Below are positions 7,827 to 14,826 of a stretch of DNA of 16,935 bases, piece after piece. Source of the DNA: BM714 sp964484935 (GTDB lineage: Bacteria; Bacillota; Clostridia; Peptostreptococcales; BM714); the NCBI GenBank assembly GCA_964484935.1, contig CAZAFW010000033.1:1-16935 (forward strand), read 5' to 3'. The translations under genes were made by a program, and so were the position numbers. How positions within the stretch are numbered: position 1 is the first letter of the stretch; each line of letters opens with the position of its first letter. The notes below the pieces were generated by a model. That model was given only the letters and a program-made list of their open reading frames with translations, had not been told where the DNA came from and ran no database searches.

Positions 7827-10150
7827 TAATATTCCCTCCTTTCAGTATGCAAGGCGACATCGCCATTATATCCATTGACAGTGACCTTGCTGCCATCCTC
7901 GAGCCGGCAGGCTCCCGCAACCGAAACAACTGCAGGGATGCGGTATTCCCGGGCAACAATTGAAGTATGGGAAAGCATCCCCCCGGATTCCGACACCACA
8001 GCGCCGGCTTTTGCAAACAAAGGAGTCCATCCTACATCCGAATAGGGAATAATAACAACGTCCCCGTCCTGAATCTTTTCAAAATCCTCTATGCCATTGA
8101 CTATCCGGGCCGGACCTGAATAAGTGCCGATTGATGTGGGAATCCCATGCAATGCGCCTTTTGCAATTTTCATAACCGGAGGTTGTTCATTGCCTAGGAT
8201 TATTTCCGGCAAAACGGCTTCCCTGTAGTATTCCATATCCTGACGGCGTGATGAAACCAAGGCCTTCTGTGAAGCCGGCTTCTCAACCCCTACCAATTCC
8301 GATAGTTCCGACAAATAGAGATAATAAACATCTTCCCGGTCTTCCAGTGCTTCCTGCCTTACCAGTTGCTCGCCCAGTTTGACAAAGCAAGTCCTGAATT
8401 GACCATAGCCGTAGGTGTACATGGAACTGATTTTTTCACGATCGACAGCAAACCTGCTCGTGCGCCTGAATACAATGCCGATTAAAATCCGCTGCATCCA
8501 TGGCAGTTTCAATTCTTTGAAACTCTGAGACTCTTGTTCGCTTCTGACTGCCTTCTGCTGGACAATCATACGGCGAATCAAACCAGGAACTTCCCGCCAC
8601 GGAATACTGGAACAGTCATTCCCGCTGTCGCTCAAATGCCCGAATTTCCGTAAGAATTGGTCAATATCCTTCTTTAGTTGCTCTTCTTTTTCCGGAGGCA
8701 ACATAGCGCTGTCCGGATGAATTTCAATATCGCCAAAATAACGATCATGCAAAGCTTTTAAGGAATGATGAGGATTATATAGCGCTGCCGCTTCCCTTCC
8801 GCCCCTTAGTTCCAGCAACCTCACATCATACCCTTGTTTTTTAATCATTCGGGAGAGAAGCTGGTGATGCATCATCGCAAACATGGGAATTATAATATTA
8901 TAATAAGCCACTGTTCTTGTCTCATCAAAAATCCGCAAAGCCAGCTTAAACAATTCCTCTGAATCCCTCTCGCTCTCCATACGGACTGCCAGCTTTTCAT
9001 AAACGGGTTTCTTTACCTTTATTAAGCGGTTAAGGCGGTAATGTATTCCAACAAGACTCATGGCAAATGCCGTCAGGCCCGGCAACCGCGAGATAATACC
9101 CAATCCGGGTCGCATCTTTGGCTTTTCCGGTCCATCCTGCTCCAAACCATACAATAATTCCAAGGACTCTGCCGGCATTCCCAGCCTTTCGAACACTCGA
9201 CCAAAAATACTCATATTGAAGTAGGCACGATAATAGTAATGACCGGTGAAGTTATCGGGTTCCCACGAACGCTCTCCTGTAAGTCGCATGAGGATGTCTG
9301 CCCAAACAGGGTTGATAAGCCGGGTATTGACTGACCAAACAAGCGGCTTGATAATTCCCGGAAGCATGTCACGGGCTATGCGGTTTGAATAGACAGGAAT
9401 GTCCAAACGGGTTATCGGGCGAACTTGTATGAAATAAAGCTCCTTCCCGTCCCATGCCCATTCAATATCAACGGGCTGTCTGTATTTTCGCGAAATATCT
9501 GCCGCTTGGACCACTATTTCTCTTGCCAGAGCTTCACTCAATACCCCGTCTTTCGGCTTTTGACACCAATTGCCCCATTTGCTTACCCAACGCTCAGGAT
9601 CCTGATGGGACTGGGCCTGGGATATACCCGTACCCTTTCCGGCCTCAATTATGGTTTCAGAAAAACCCGACACCGGGTTTTTGGTGAAAACCACTCCGGA
9701 AAATTGTGCCTGAACCATTTCCTGAATTATAACAGCCATGCGAGGAATGCACTTCGAATTCATATTATGCTTCCAATATGCCTCAAATTCAGGGGATTCC
9801 AAAGATGCCCATACTTTGGCAATGCAAGCTATGATATTGTCTATTCCCTGAACTTGAAGATAACTTTTGAAAAGGCCCGCACAGGTAAATTCCCCCGAAT
9901 CTTCAAGCGATGCAGAAGATCTAACAGCATAACTCTTTCGTGGATCAATTATAGTTTTAAGTTCTCTGCATAGATCCATCTGCGTTTTACGGCTATCGCG
10001 AAGATTTTGCTCATAGGCTGTCCAGACGATTCCCCAACTGTCTGGAACCTTTATGCCGTGTCTCAACAAAAAATGAATGTTTGCCGCCTTGCTTCCGACA
10101 TATGGATTAAGCCGTCTTTTTGATAATGAACAGATTAACTTTTGGGCCAA
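7826..10150 (-). CDS. ATP-grasp/phosphohistidine-swivel phosphotransferase (PEP synthase/rifampin phosphotransferase-like)
   Basis: A 774-residue protein. Residues 1 to about 250 are a PPDK/PEP-synthase-type ATP-binding domain: VGSKAANI at 18, AVRSSASLED at 75-84, AGLFKSYL at 91, IIQEMV..QFSGVVFTKNP at 141-159, and VDIEW..KELYFIQVRPIT at 227-247. A middle region of about 420 residues contains FGHLSDSGNDCSSIPW (503-518), like the FGHR..E.D..PRW region of rifampin phosphotransferases. The C-terminus (669-774) is a swivel domain with SESGGMLSHTSIVAREY, giving the phosphocarrier His728. The PEP/pyruvate TIM barrel of true PEP synthase is missing. The expected chemistry is ATP to AMP with transfer of the middle phosphate to an unidentified acceptor. 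It starts at TTG behind AAAGGAGGG and is coupled to the PlsY-like gene. Sampled lines are near 50-60% GC, above its neighbours. Confidence 0.82.
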   Translation of the reverse strand: MAQKLICSLSKRRLNPYVGSKAANIHFLLRHGIKVPDSWGIVWTAYEQNLRDSRKTQMDLCRELKTIIDPRKSYAVRSSASLEDSGEFTCAGLFKSYLQVQGIDNIIACIAKVWASLESPEFEAYWKHNMNSKCIPRMAVIIQEMVQAQFSGVVFTKNPVSGFSETIIEAGKGTGISQAQSHQDPERWVSKWGNWCQKPKDGVLSEALAREIVVQAADISRKYRQPVDIEWAWDGKELYFIQVRPITRLDIPVYSNRIARDMLPGIIKPLVWSVNTRLINPVWADILMRLTGERSWEPDNFTGHYYYRAYFNMSIFGRVFERLGMPAESLELLYGLEQDGPEKPKMRPGLGIISRLPGLTAFAMSLVGIHYRLNRLIKVKKPVYEKLAVRMESERDSEELFKLALRIFDETRTVAYYNIIIPMFAMMHHQLLSRMIKKQGYDVRLLELRGGREAAALYNPHHSLKALHDRYFGDIEIHPDSAMLPPEKEEQLKKDIDQFLRKFGHLSDSGNDCSSIPWREVPGLIRRMIVQQKAVRSEQESQSFKELKLPWMQRILIGIVFRRTSRFAVDREKISSMYTYGYGQFRTCFVKLGEQLVRQEALEDREDVYYLYLSELSELVGVEKPASQKALVSSRRQDMEYYREAVLPEIILGNEQPPVMKIAKGALHGIPTSIGTYSGPARIVNGIEDFEKIQDGDVVIIPYSDVGWTPLFAKAGAVVSESGGMLSHTSIVAREYRIPAVVSVAGACRLEDGSKVTVNGYNGDVALHTERREY

Positions 10151-10232
10151 TTCAATCCCTCCTTTCCGGCGCAGCCATCTTTCATCAGCTGAACATGCCG
10201 AATTTCTCTTCTACAGGATTCCATCTTTTATC

Positions 10233-10300
10233 CTTATTCTATCTATACCTGGATTGTTCAAATTCTACACCAAAATTTTTCTGTTCTTTGAAATTTTCAA
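10233..10300 (-). promoter_or_regulatory. Upstream region of the phosphotransferase/PlsY-like pair
   Basis: The best promoter guess is TTGAAC (10256-10261), a 17-nt spacer and AATAAG (10233-10238), both weak. Further upstream, a 13-bp palindrome TTGAAATTTTCAA (10288-10300) could be an operator. The gap 10151-10359 holds nothing else I can support. Confidence 0.25.
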
Positions 10301-10359
10301 TTCGCTTCGTTCGTCATTTTCAGACGCTTCAGAAGTAGAATATTGCATATGATGACGTG

Positions 10360-10388
10360 AAAAAAGAGAGCTAATATGCCCTCTTTTT
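10360..10388 (-). terminator. Intrinsic terminator after ABC-F gene
   Basis: On the minus strand AAAAAGAGGGC, loop ATATTA, GCTCTCTTTTTT: an 11-bp stem with one G-U pair, ending in a U-run. It lies 54 nt past the ABC-F stop and separates that gene from the phosphotransferase/PlsY-like pair. The A-run makes it potentially bidirectional. Confidence 0.85.
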
Positions 10389-10441
10389 GACCATCAATTC
10401 TATAGTTGCAGTCTTCCAGCCAATTATAATAAAACATACAC

Positions 10442-12181
10442 CTAAAGCGATTCAATCAACTTCTCAAGCTCCTCGGAAAGCAGTTTTGCAAGCTCAAAAT
10501 CACTGTCTTTCAAGGCCATTGCTATTTTCTTATCAAGTGTTCTTTTCTTTTGTTCTCTATGCAAATAGTCTTTGTCGAAATGATTGGAATAAATCATCTT
10601 CCTGAATTTTTTCATGCCCATCTTTCTGATATGCTTGTCTTCGATGACCAAAACATAGTCCATGCAATTCGCAATTGAATAATAATCATGAGAAATCATC
10701 ATTACCGCACCGCTATATTCTTCCAAGGCATTTTCCAGAGCCATTTGTGTATATGTGTCCAAATGGCTTGTCGGTTCATCGAGAAGCAACAAATTCGCTT
10801 TGCTGTGTGAAACCTTGGCCAGTTGAAGTATGTTTTTTTCTCCTCCGGACAGAAACTCTATTTTTTGACCGATTTCTTCTTCCTCAAACCCGTAGCTTGA
10901 AAGGTATGCCCTTATATCATGCAAAGTCTCAAATCCCGCATCAAAGAACTCATCGACTATTGTATTTGATTCATCCAGTATTTCCCCTTGCAACTGGGAC
11001 AGATAGGCAAGCTCGACATCGGAATTCATTTCGATTGAATCGCTTTCGTTTTTAAATATATCCCTAATCAAGGTTGTTTTTCCGGATCCGTTTGGACCGA
11101 TGAGGGCCACCTTGTCATTGGCCTTGATCTCGAAGTTTACATCTGAAAGAAGCTCTTCATCAAAGGCTGCGCAGTAATTGTCAACTTTCAAGACAATGGA
11201 TTCTTCAATTTCATTCTCCACATCCAAGCTGATTTCAGGCTGCTTGACATCTACGAACGGCGCATTGGTTCTGCTCTTTTCCAGCCTCTTTTGGATTTTA
11301 ATCCTGGCTCTGAGGGATTTCCCTTTTGAAGCGTCGGAATTATATGTTGCTATGTCTCTCAGCTTGTCTATCATAATTTCATTGCGGAGCATTTCCTGGT
11401 CATCGGCGAAGGCCAGTTCCTGCATTTCTATTTTGCTTTGCAAAAGCGAGAAGTTGTAATCAATAAATCTTCCGTCAAACTCTTTTATCTCCATGTTTTC
11501 AAGATGCACAATCTTGTTGAAACAGTGATTCAACAAATATCTGTTGTGGGTAATGATCAGCATGGTCCCTTTGTGGGAATTGATCAGTTTTTCCAGTGAA
11601 ATTAGGTTTTCAAAATCCAGGAACACATCCGGCTCGTCCATTATTATCAAATCCGGGCAGGTTAACATTTCCTTTATGACCTGAACAAGCTTGAATTCGC
11701 CGCCGCTGAGTTCAGCCACCTTTAAGTCCTTGTGTCTGACCAAATCTGAAAGGTTCAATTTGTTGTTGATGTTGCTTTCGTAGTCATTCCCGCCAATGGC
11801 ATCGAAGGCGTCCAGGGCCTTTTGATACTTTTCCAGCAAAATATCGATATCCGGTGATGTTTCCATTTCTGCGCAAATAGATGTTATTTCACTTTGAAGC
11901 TTGATGTACTCTTGCCCTATATATTCGAAGACAGTGGTTTCTTTTGTTTCGTCCAGTTTTGAGAACTGGTTCACATACCCGATTCTGCAATTCGGGTCCA
12001 TATCCAACTTGCCGTCGAACATATAATCTTCCGGATTCATGATTATATCCATCAGCGTGCTCTTACCGCTTCCGCTTCTTCCTATAAACGCGCAGTGCTG
12101 ACCGTCTTCGAGTTCAAATGAAACCTTGTTGTACAGCTCCTTTTGCGGATATGAGTAGGACAAGCTATCAACTTTTATCAT
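10442..12181 (-). CDS. ABC-F family ATPase (ribosome-associated type)
   Basis: A 579-residue protein with two ABC ATPase domains and no membrane segments, as in ABC-F proteins, which act on the ribosome as translation factors or antibiotic-resistance protection proteins. Domain 1: Walker A GRSGSGKST (34-42), signature LSGGE (158-162), Walker B LIIMDEP (178-184). Domain 2: GPNGSGKTT (362-370), LSGGE (444-448), LLLLDEPTSHLD (464-475) and switch MISHD (His498). The charged inter-domain linker (about 245-310) is where ABC-F proteins contact the ribosomal P-site region. The C-terminal 40 residues look helical and charged. The first domain has DEPDVFLD instead of DEPTNHLD. The start is set by GGAAGGG before ATG. 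Its leader carries an attenuator-like array, which favours the resistance/protection class, but no particular antibiotic can be inferred. Confidence 0.9.
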   Translation of the reverse strand: MIKVDSLSYSYPQKELYNKVSFELEDGQHCAFIGRSGSGKSTLMDIIMNPEDYMFDGKLDMDPNCRIGYVNQFSKLDETKETTVFEYIGQEYIKLQSEITSICAEMETSPDIDILLEKYQKALDAFDAIGGNDYESNINNKLNLSDLVRHKDLKVAELSGGEFKLVQVIKEMLTCPDLIIMDEPDVFLDFENLISLEKLINSHKGTMLIITHNRYLLNHCFNKIVHLENMEIKEFDGRFIDYNFSLLQSKIEMQELAFADDQEMLRNEIMIDKLRDIATYNSDASKGKSLRARIKIQKRLEKSRTNAPFVDVKQPEISLDVENEIEESIVLKVDNYCAAFDEELLSDVNFEIKANDKVALIGPNGSGKTTLIRDIFKNESDSIEMNSDVELAYLSQLQGEILDESNTIVDEFFDAGFETLHDIRAYLSSYGFEEEEIGQKIEFLSGGEKNILQLAKVSHSKANLLLLDEPTSHLDTYTQMALENALEEYSGAVMMISHDYYSIANCMDYVLVIEDKHIRKMGMKKFRKMIYSNHFDKDYLHREQKKRTLDKKIAMALKDSDFELAKLLSEELEKLIESL

Positions 12182-12239
12182 AATATTCCCTTCCTTTTAC
12201 ATTGAAAAAGAGCCTATACAAATAAGCTCCTAAATACAT
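12168..12239 (-). CDS. Small leader ORF spanning the ABC-F leader terminator
   Basis: A 23-codon frame beginning MYLGAYLYRLFF, with GGA six bases before its ATG. It reads through both arms of the terminator at 12205-12229 and ends 14 nt inside the ABC-F gene in another frame. Ribosomes translating it would melt the terminator. Real expression is unproven. Confidence 0.35.
   Translation of the reverse strand: MYLGAYLYRLFFNVKGREYYDKS
12205..12229 (-). terminator. Leader terminator upstream of ABC-F gene
   Basis: On the minus strand GAGCTTAT, loop TTGT, ATAGGCTC, then TTTTT: an 8-bp stem with one G-U pair and a U-run, ending 23 nt before the ABC-F start codon. It lies downstream of the candidate promoter at 12307-12335, so it would stop transcription before the gene. 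Confidence 0.7.
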
Positions 12240-12248
12240 ATCATTTCC

Positions 12249-12266
12249 AATTGCAACTATGCAATT
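12249..12266 (-). other. Leader hairpin between MSNQI ORF and terminator
   Basis: A perfect 7-bp inverted repeat AATTGCA/TGCAATT with a 4-nt loop. It begins 3 nt after the stop of the five-codon ORF, so a ribosome held at that ORF would cover its first arm. A switching element of the attenuator is a reasonable inference. Confidence 0.5.
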
Positions 12267-12268
12267 AG

Positions 12269-12286
12269 TTATATTTGGTTTGACAT
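12269..12286 (-). CDS. Five-codon leader ORF (MSNQI) of ABC-F gene
   Basis: ATG TCA AAC CAA ATA TAA, about 15 nt after the predicted transcript start. AAGG lies only 2 nt before the ATG, closer than ideal. Very short leader ORFs before a hairpin and terminator are known for antibiotic-induced ABC-F and erm genes. Here the position, more than the ribosome site, supports it. Confidence 0.35.
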   Translation of the reverse strand: MSNQI

Positions 12287-12293
12287 TTCCTTC

Positions 12294-12335
12294 AGTATAC
12301 CGTGATATACTAACACTTTTCATTGATGATTACAA
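12294..12335 (-). promoter_or_regulatory. Promoter of ABC-F gene, with palindrome at start site
   Basis: On the minus strand TTGTAA (12330-12335), 17-nt spacer, TGT, TAGTAT (12307-12312): an extended -10 promoter with transcript start near 12300. AGTATA, 6 nt, TATACT (12294-12311) is an inverted repeat overlapping the -10 and start site, a possible operator. Confidence 0.5.
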
Positions 12336-12460
12336 TCATTTAAATCCAATAGCACTTTCTATATTTATTCGTTTCAATTATTTCAAATTCAAACACCGGG
12401 AAACACCTGCCCGCCATATTCTGATTTTCCTGTCCCTGCATGCTTGCACTTTTGGGGTTA

Positions 12461-12483
12461 AGACCAAACCGTCCCCGGTGATT
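12461..12483 (-). repeat. REP-like element, copy 2 (behind second AcoX-like gene)
   Basis: Minus-strand AATCACCGGGGACGGTTTGG, about 20 nt past the AcoX-like stop. It follows the shared GAACTGGAGAAT that comes after both AcoX-like genes. This copy keeps the GGGGACGGTT core but has a different tail (GTCTTAACCCC). The rest of 12340-12500 holds no gene I can support. Confidence 0.55.
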
Positions 12484-12502
12484 CTGCAATAATTCTCCAG
12501 TT

Positions 12503-13498
12503 CTATAATTCGAAGAATCCCGCCTTTTGTGCAAGTTCGATTGTCTTGTTTACATCCACATTTATGGGACCACTCCTTGAAATTCTAAATTTCAGATGGT
12601 CACCTTGTCTAAACGATATTTCCCTTTCTCCGTCTACTGCGATAATGCCTCTAAATGGTGCCTCCCACTCGATCACCTTATCCAGTTCAATGACTTCAAC
12701 GCCCGATGAAAGACCTGCAGTCATAAGGCCTGCAGATATTGGCGCAATAAATTTATGGTTTCCTGTATTCAAAGAAATCTTTCCGCCAAAGTCATCGCAT
12801 CCCCTGATTATTTTATGAACACCGGCCACAGCTGAAAAGCCTATGGTGGCAGGATGGCATTTTGATACAATTATCTCTTTTATATGGTCCATGTCCCATA
12901 TTGCTCTGGCGCCAGTAAATACCTCATCTGATATGACAAGGTCCATCAATGCCATATCAATCCATTCTCCATTCTTGCCTATCTCGATAATCTTGTCTCT
13001 CTGGCATTCTTTTTCGCAATCGATTTTATTAGTCGCCACGGCTGCTGCAGCCATGCCTACAATTGTGCCTTCAATCATTTTGGGATAAGCATTGTTGGTA
13101 CCCGTTGAAACGCCGATCATGGGAACTTTCTTCAAATGCTTTGCCACAAGGCGGTTGGTGCCGTCTCCTCCAAGAACAACGACGCAGCCCATTTCCATTT
13201 CTTCCATCAGCTTGGCAGCGGTTTCTGTATCTTTAGGAGAAGCCGTCACCTCAAAATCGAGAATTTCAATGTCTGCAGTCAGTTTCTTTGACAAGCTCAA
13301 ATTATCAATGACATCTTGACCCATCGTAAAAGAATCCGGCATAAGATAAATTTTAGCGACCCCTAATTTCTGCGCTCCCAATATTATTCTTTCAACAACA
13401 TTTACTTTTTCATTATTATTAGTAATCAGTGCGCGAGAGACCAATCTCCTAATATCTTTTCCCGAAGCAGGGTTTGCAATTATTCCAATTGTAGACAT
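12503..13498 (-). CDS. AcoX-like NAD-kinase-fold protein, copy 2
   Basis: A 331-residue cytoplasmic protein of the ATP-NAD kinase superfamily closest to AcoX, a protein of unproven function encoded in acetoin dehydrogenase operons. Visible: the N-terminal nucleotide-binding start IGIIANPASGKDIRR, the kinase signature VVLGGDGTNR (107-116), STGTNNAYP (131-139) and the C-terminal VDGEREISFRQGD. I start at ATG 13498, where GGAGG sits at proper spacing and the protein aligns with copy 1. The frame stays open 21 codons further upstream (to 13561), but those codons belong to a decayed neighbouring gene. It is probably cotranscribed with copy 1, since no promoter is evident between them. Main differences from copy 1 lie at residues 19-100 and 260-275. 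Confidence 0.87.
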   Translation of the reverse strand: MSTIGIIANPASGKDIRRLVSRALITNNNEKVNVVERIILGAQKLGVAKIYLMPDSFTMGQDVIDNLSLSKKLTADIEILDFEVTASPKDTETAAKLMEEMEMGCVVVLGGDGTNRLVAKHLKKVPMIGVSTGTNNAYPKMIEGTIVGMAAAAVATNKIDCEKECQRDKIIEIGKNGEWIDMALMDLVISDEVFTGARAIWDMDHIKEIIVSKCHPATIGFSAVAGVHKIIRGCDDFGGKISLNTGNHKFIAPISAGLMTAGLSSGVEVIELDKVIEWEAPFRGIIAVDGEREISFRQGDHLKFRISRSGPINVDVNKTIELAQKAGFFEL

Positions 13499-13514
13499 AT
13501 GATTCCTCCAATTA

Positions 13515-13605
13515 TTAAATATCCCTTTTGCAGCTTTTACAAGATTATTTGTGCTTAACAAATATAATCTTCCAAAAATATTTTTCTGCTGTCATGGCAA
13601 CAATT
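13515..13605 (-). pseudogene. Degraded E1-beta (AcoB-like) C-terminal remnant, copy 2
   Basis: Homologous in DNA to the remnant before copy 1, but shorter by about 35 nt and frame-shifted. Pieces such as KIFLEDYI and LSTNNLVKAAKGIFN fall in different frames and together resemble the end of a TPP-dependent dehydrogenase E1 beta chain (LEDY.LP...I..A). The shift makes it non-functional. Confidence 0.4.
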
Positions 13606-13607
13606 TC

Positions 13608-13637
13608 TTCAATAGATTCAGCCGTCGCCAGCGATTT
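13608..13637 (-). repeat. REP-like element, copy 3 (between the AcoX-like genes)
   Basis: Minus-strand AATCGCTGGCGACGGCTGAA followed by TCTATTGAAG, aligned with copy 4. It is the most diverged of the three copies in the array and lies about 12 nt after the stop of AcoX-like copy 1. Confidence 0.5.
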
Positions 13638-13648
13638 ATTCTCCAGTT

Positions 13649-14644
13649 CTATAATTTAAAGAATCCCGCCTTTTGTGCATGTTCGATTGCCTTGTTCACA
13701 TCCACATTTATGGGACCACTCCTTGAAATTCTAAATTTCATTTGATCCCCTTGTCTAAATGCTATTTCTCTCTCTCCGTCTACTGCAATAATCCCTCTAA
13801 ACGGTGCCTCCCACTCGATCACCTTATTGAGTTCAATGAGTTCAATGCCCGATGAGACGCAATCAGTCATGACACCTGCAGATATTGGCGCGACAAATTT
13901 ATAGTCTCCTGTATTCAAGGAAATTTTTCCACCAAAATCATCGCATTCTCTGATTATTTTATGGACACCAACCACAGCCGAAAATCCTATGGTGGCAGGA
14001 TGACATTTTGATACAATAATCTCTTTTATATGTTTTATATCCCATATCGCTTTAGAACCAATGAAGACTTCATCCGATATGACAAGGTCCATCAATGCCA
14101 TATCAATCCATTCTCCATTCTTGCCTATCTCGATAATCTTGTCTCTTTGACATTCTTTCATGCAATCGATTTTATCGGCCGCCACGGCTGCTGCAGCCAT
14201 CCCGACAATTGTGCCTTCAATCATTTTGGGATAAGCATTATTGGTACCCGTTGAAACACCGATCATGGGAACTTTCTTCAAATGTTTTGCTACAAGGCGG
14301 TTGGTGCCGTCTCCTCCAAGAACAACGACGCAGCCCATTCCCATTTCTTCCATCAGCTTGGCGGCGGTTTCTGTATCTTCAGGAGATTTGCTCAACTCAA
14401 AATCGAGAACTTCAATCTCTGCAATCATTTTTTTCGACAAGCTCAAATTTTTAATCACTTTATAACCCATATCAAAGGAATCCGGCATAATATAAACTTT
14501 TGTGACACCCAATTCTTGTGCTCCCAATATTATTCTTTCGATAATATTTACTTTCTCATTATTATTCATAACCGTTGCATGAGAGACGAATCTTCTAATA
14601 TCTTTCCCAGAAGCAGGGTTTGCAATTATTCCAATTGTAGACAT
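13649..14644 (-). CDS. AcoX-like NAD-kinase-fold protein, copy 1
   Basis: A 331-residue paralogue of the following gene, about 85% identical (about 50 differences by hand count). It has the same motifs: IGIIANPASGKDIRR, VVLGGDGTNR, STGTNNAYP. Residues 102-154 around the nucleotide site are identical in the two except E/G at 102. AcoX proteins are linked to acetoin dehydrogenase operons. In Clostridium magnum the order reported is acoA-acoB-acoX, consistent with the E1-beta-like remnant directly upstream here. No acetoin dehydrogenase subunit is intact in the window, so the present role is unclear. The start has a consensus GGAGG site. The unusual feature is the retention of two intact copies beside decayed partners. 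Confidence 0.87.
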   Translation of the reverse strand: MSTIGIIANPASGKDIRRFVSHATVMNNNEKVNIIERIILGAQELGVTKVYIMPDSFDMGYKVIKNLSLSKKMIAEIEVLDFELSKSPEDTETAAKLMEEMGMGCVVVLGGDGTNRLVAKHLKKVPMIGVSTGTNNAYPKMIEGTIVGMAAAAVAADKIDCMKECQRDKIIEIGKNGEWIDMALMDLVISDEVFIGSKAIWDIKHIKEIIVSKCHPATIGFSAVVGVHKIIRECDDFGGKISLNTGDYKFVAPISAGVMTDCVSSGIELIELNKVIEWEAPFRGIIAVDGEREIAFRQGDQMKFRISRSGPINVDVNKAIEHAQKAGFFKL

Positions 14645-14672
14645 ATGATTCCTCCAGTTTAGAGTGTCGCAC

Positions 14673-14700
14673 TTTATATCGATTGATTGGTTGATTCAAA
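14673..14700 (-). promoter_or_regulatory. Candidate promoter for the AcoX-like pair
   Basis: TTTGAA (14695-14700), 16-nt spacer, TATAAA (14673-14678) on the minus strand, with transcript start about 20 nt before the start codon. The segment is absent from the corresponding place before copy 2, suggesting one promoter serves both genes. Confidence 0.35.
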
Positions 14701-14826
14701 TATCCCTGTTACAACTTTAACAACATCACTTGTGCTTGGCAACAAATAATCTCCCGATCCAGTCGAAAATGGAATTGGTTCCTCTAAATCAAGAAATATC
14801 ATTCTGCTGTCACCGAAGCAATTCAT
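14674..14826 (-). pseudogene. E1-beta (AcoB-like) C-terminal remnant, 50 codons, copy 1
   Basis: A 50-codon frame with no good ribosome site. Its centre EEPIPFSTGSGDYLLPST, followed by SDVVKVVTGIF, resembles the usual end of TPP-dependent dehydrogenase E1 beta subunits (D.P.P.S..LEDY.LP...DIV.A). An intact E1 beta has about 325 residues, so roughly 85% is missing and a REP-like element sits at the break. The alternative is a small unknown ORF. The matching fragment before the second AcoX-like gene, and the known acoB-acoX order, favour a remnant. Confidence 0.45.

Noticed and set aside
7735..8016. 93-codon minus-strand frame across the phosphotransferase/PlsY-like junction
   Set aside because: It is out of frame with both genes, whose motifs (GGMLSH swivel, YLIGSISFA start) clearly hold the coding frames.
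9425..9973. 182-codon plus-strand frame inside the phosphotransferase gene
   Set aside because: It lies opposite conserved ATP-grasp motifs and shows no family features; a shadow of the real gene.
12340..12534. 64-codon minus-strand frame past the second AcoX-like gene
   Set aside because: It overlaps the end of a well-supported gene in another frame, spans a REP-like element and has no ribosome site or recognisable motif.
13499..13561. Longer N-terminus (MLSTNNLVKAAKGIFNNWRNH) for the second AcoX-like gene
   Set aside because: The ribosome site GGAGG precedes ATG 13498, the paralogue starts at the matching position, and the extra codons align with the E1-beta-like remnant.
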